From assembly GCA_021397835.1 (NCBI GenBank), contig JAJFZO010000579.1, positions 2,557,001-2,621,000 of the forward strand: a stretch of DNA of 64,000 bases, read 5' to 3'. Below are positions 60,580 through 64,000 of this stretch, piece after piece (position 1 is the stretch's first letter; each line of letters begins with the position of its first letter). The notes under the pieces are model-generated. The model was given only the letters and a program-made list of their open reading frames with translations, did no database searches and was not told where the DNA came from. A program made the translations under genes and the position numbers. The DNA comes from Moringa oleifera (lineage: Eukaryota > Streptophyta > Magnoliopsida > Brassicales > Moringaceae).

Positions 60580-63500
60580 AATTGATAATATGCAGTTAGT
60601 TGAATTTATAATGATGATTATTATGATTATTCAAAATAATCATCATTATTATGAATAGAAAAGCTAATGATAGTAATCCAATCTAAATGCTTAAAAATCA
60701 ATGTTATCACTATTTTATAAAGTCTATAAAAAACACAGAGATTATTTTTTATTTTTTAATATTTACTTAAAAGATAAATCTCAGTTAAAATTTTATAAAA
60801 ATTTCTTTTTTCTTAATATTTATCTTGAATTTTCAATTAAAATTAAAAATTTTATATTATAAATTATGATTTAAAATTTTTTATGAACATGATAAAATAT
60901 TAAAGCTACCATTACAAAAGATTTTAAAGTTTTTTGAATGCTAAACTTTTTAAAATTTTTTACTGGGAATAAAAAATTATATAAAATTAAAAAATTGACT
61001 CAAAATAAAATATAAGATTTATTTGTATAATTTTTTTAAATATTTAATAATAATTAATTTTAGTATAATAGTTTGAATTAAAATTTAATTTAATAATTGA
61101 TTTATTATTAACCAAAAATTTATTTAGATACATTTTAAATTAAATAATAAAAATTAAAAAATATATTTTAAAAAATTTTAAATGATATTTATTTTTACTT
61201 AAATATTAAAAACAAACTTTCATGCAGAGTTATATACTTTACTTTAATTTCTTAGTGACAATAAAAATAAAAGGTTCACTCAAAATCACCCCAAAACACT
61301 TGAATGTGCTAAAATTCTTTTTTTCTAAAAAAGATTTTTTTTTCATTTTTTATGATTTTACCCAATTTAATTAGAAATTAGTTTACATCTAAATGACGTA
61401 TGAATGTTCTCTGGTTCAAAAAAAAAAAAAAAAGCACTGAAAATCAAAATCAATTTGTACATGCGGTTCCCCTTTTCTCACTTAACAGAGCAAGATTTTC
61501 AAACTTCATCAATCATAATTTAATTGAATAAGTGTGACCCATCACATGGGGGACCTATAAAGCAATGGGTAATTCAGATGATTTTCCAGGTGGGGCTGGG
61601 GGCGGCGGCGGTGGTTGGTCTCTCACCATCCACCCATCCTTACAGCCTAAGTAGACCGACGTGCACACCGGAATCCACCAACGGGTTAGTCCACTGCCAT
61701 CCTCTTCCCCGTTTAACACAGACCACTTGGTTCGGGTCACTGTTCCGTATTTTCTTTCCCATTTTACCCATGTCCGAATTTGTCAAATCCACGTGGATAC
61801 GAGTTAGTAATGACCAGGGGTATGTGGGTATTTTGGGTATTATGAAAAAGATAGTGATGGCTGGATACCTCTGTTTTGGTTGATTTTGACCAGGCATCTT
61901 TTGTTACATTCTAAAAGTTGGTCGGTTTCCTCCTTTTTGAATTTTATTTCTGGTATTAACCTGCCCTATTTTTTCTCAATAAAATAAGTCATTAAATTCA
62001 TTTTATTAATTATTAAATTTGGTATCATTAATTTAATTGATAATATTAAAAATAAGAGTGTAAATTTTTACATTATGCTTGCTTTTTATTTTAAATTTGA
62101 CAATATCCATTGAATGAATTGTGCACATCATGTTTTAAATTATTCAATTAAAATTTTTTATTTATTTTTTAAAAAATTATTTAAATTCAAAACTTATTAC
62201 AATAAATATTGATTTAAAGTTTTATTTTATAGATAAAAAATATTTGAACTATCATGATAAATAAATTTCAATATTTTTTGAATATTAATTATATATATTT
62301 AAAAAAGTTTTATATTATCAAAAATTCATAACATGTAAAATAAATTCAAAATAAAATATAATTTATTTGAATTATTTTTATATTCTAATGATAAAAATAT
62401 ATTTATTTTTTATAATAATTATAATAAATATTCAATTTAAACTAAATTAAAATTTTAAACATATGATTGATTAATTGATGCAGTAGGTTTAAATTCAAAA
62501 ATGAGTTTAGTTTTTTTTAGATATTTATTATAAAAACAAAAAACTTTGTTGATTTGATTTTTTAATATTTAGAAAAATTGACAACTCACAAATAAATTAT
62601 ATAAATATATAAAATTTATTTATGTATATACATTTAAATAATTTTGTAAATTCTAAGTTTATTTATGTGAAACAAAATTTTATTAAATGAAAAAATCAAT
62701 GAATAAATTTTAAAATAAACTAATTATTTAGGTTAATTCAAGAAGTGTGGTGTGAGGCTCCAGTGCTCATAGTCATGGCAACAATAGAAAAATTAAAACC
62801 AAAGTAGAAAAGATAAGAGGACACATAGAAGTCGTATAAGAAGCAGATGTGTTAACTTGAAATATGTAATTTCAGAAGACTAAATTGCATATTTTAATTT
62901 TTTTATTTATATAATAAATTTTAAATAAATTTATTTAGATTTAATAATTATATAAAAAGAAATTTATAAATAAAAATACAAAAATTAAAGTAAATATAAA
63001 GTTTACAAGCTTCAATCAAATCTTACCTACATTCACAATTTCAAATCACACTCAAGAATTCATTATTTTTATTTTTTTGAAGTACAACCTAGTTATTTTT
63101 CAACAACTTTTACAATAAAGTTACGTCTCACCTTTATACTTCAAATCTTATGAAAAGATTGAATAAATCTACAATAACAAACACTTTCACGTAAGTGTAG
63201 ATTTGATAAAATAAAATTCAAAATTTTTAAAAAGTTTATTCAATGATGGATGATTATTTTTAGTGTAAAAAATTATTTTACATTATTATGATAGATAAGG
63301 AGTAAGAGAGAGAAGTGTCTTTGAATTTCAAAAATTATTTTATTCTCTAATCTAAAAAATGACTATTACTCATAAAAACATATTTTTAGAATCCATCATA
63401 CCTATAGTATGATATTGTCGCTTTAACTAGCTGATATTTATAAAATTTTGAGATTTTATATATTTTTTATCTTAACTATTAATGACAATAATAAAGTCAA

Positions 63501-64000
63501 TGTAATTTTTATTTTTTTGTCGTCTTGTTTGAATTTGAACCTAACAATTTTTAAAGTGGTTGGGTATTTGTCCAACATGAAACATGTGATGTGATATGTT
63601 CAACTTTACATTTTGGACTAAGCTACCAAATCCAATCCAAGCATTGAATCATTGAATTCAAGAAATTGATTTATCATATTTTCAAAAAACATGAAAAGTA
63701 ATTTGATGAATTGAAATTGAAAGGCTACTAAACTCGAGTAGACAAGGTACCAAGGTATTCATGGAATACATCCAATACTTAAATTGCTAAAGATTTTGAG
63801 CAATGAAGAACTAGTATAACTAACATCCATGTTGAACATAAGGGATATGTTAACAACTACAAGAGTTTCATAATTAATTTGGTTAGACATAATTATATTT
63901 TAAATTTTTTGATATACATAATGAATAATTAAAAATAATCTAAAAATTAATACAAATGCTTTCAAATACTAACATAACACATTTTGAATTAATTTTTTAA
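60580..64000. other. AT-rich gene-free region with one balanced island
   Basis: Strongly A/T-rich overall. 61520-61920 is a balanced island with a GGC-rich run (about 61595-61612), a CCACGTGG-like site (CCACGTGGAT near 61790), and frames of up to 119 codons on both strands, none matching a family I know. 62740-62870 and 63540-63850 are slightly less A/T-rich and non-coding as far as I can tell. Confidence 0.5.

Noticed and set aside
1..64000. tRNA, rRNA or CRISPR-like features
   Set aside because: No B-box type GGTTCGAATCC with a foldable partner, no ribosomal sequence, and no regular spacer-repeat array; repeats seen are minisatellites, microsatellites and transposon-derived.

Overview
This is a nuclear genome segment from a flowering plant, almost certainly a eudicot. 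Coding regions are split by GT-AG introns, the intergenic DNA is extremely AT-rich (many kilobases of A/T homopolymer-like sequence), and the genes are plant families: a SHINE-type AP2/ERF factor, phospholipase D alpha, a mitochondrial small heat-shock protein, an EPFL peptide and an SD2-5-type lectin receptor kinase. The PLD protein reads very close to what I remember of castor bean PLD alpha, so a Malpighiales/Euphorbiaceae source is a reasonable but unproven guess.

Layout. 1-3360: first exon of a SNARE-like (longin/adaptor small-chain fold) gene on the minus strand. Its intron runs off the left edge and is loaded with transposon debris: a LINE reverse-transcriptase 3' relic, and a 1.6 kb element with long inverted repeats enclosing a degenerate minisatellite. 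3360-8290: AT-rich, no gene. 8379-9218 (-): SHINE/WIN-type AP2/ERF gene. 9300-18300: gene-poor AT-rich DNA holding three islands of more balanced composition with G-boxes. 18300-24440 (+): PLD alpha, with a probable leader intron and tandem duplications in its first coding intron. 28647-29140 (+): small plant-specific membrane-anchored basic protein. 32635-36346 (+): Gag1-like-clamp (DUF4050-type) protein whose start codon sits five bases before a 2.3 kb intron and which uses a GC-AG intron. 37250-38024 (+): mitochondrial sHSP. 41785-42195 (+): EPFL secreted peptide precursor. 42675-47374 (-): decayed Ty1/copia retrotransposon with both LTRs. 48731-51712 (+): small probable chloroplast protein with one membrane segment. 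55413-56632 (+): TPR-like protein. 56859-59291 (-): intronless SD2-5-type G-lectin receptor kinase, tail-to-tail with the TPR gene. 60500-64000: AT-rich, with one composition island.

There is no operon-like logic here; the genes are independently promoted. A loose theme is surface and stress biology (cuticle regulator, PLD alpha, sHSP, epidermal peptide, receptor kinase), but nothing in the sequence shows this is more than chance. I found no undescribed multi-gene system. The most checkable novelties are gene-structure oddities (GC-AG intron, five-base coding start exon, an 84-nt in-frame open intron in the EPFL gene), two uncharacterised small proteins, nested transposon debris in the SNARE-like gene intron, and isolated G-box clusters far from any gene. 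Exon boundaries are manual, from splice dinucleotides, reading frame and remembered family sequences; no alignment was run.
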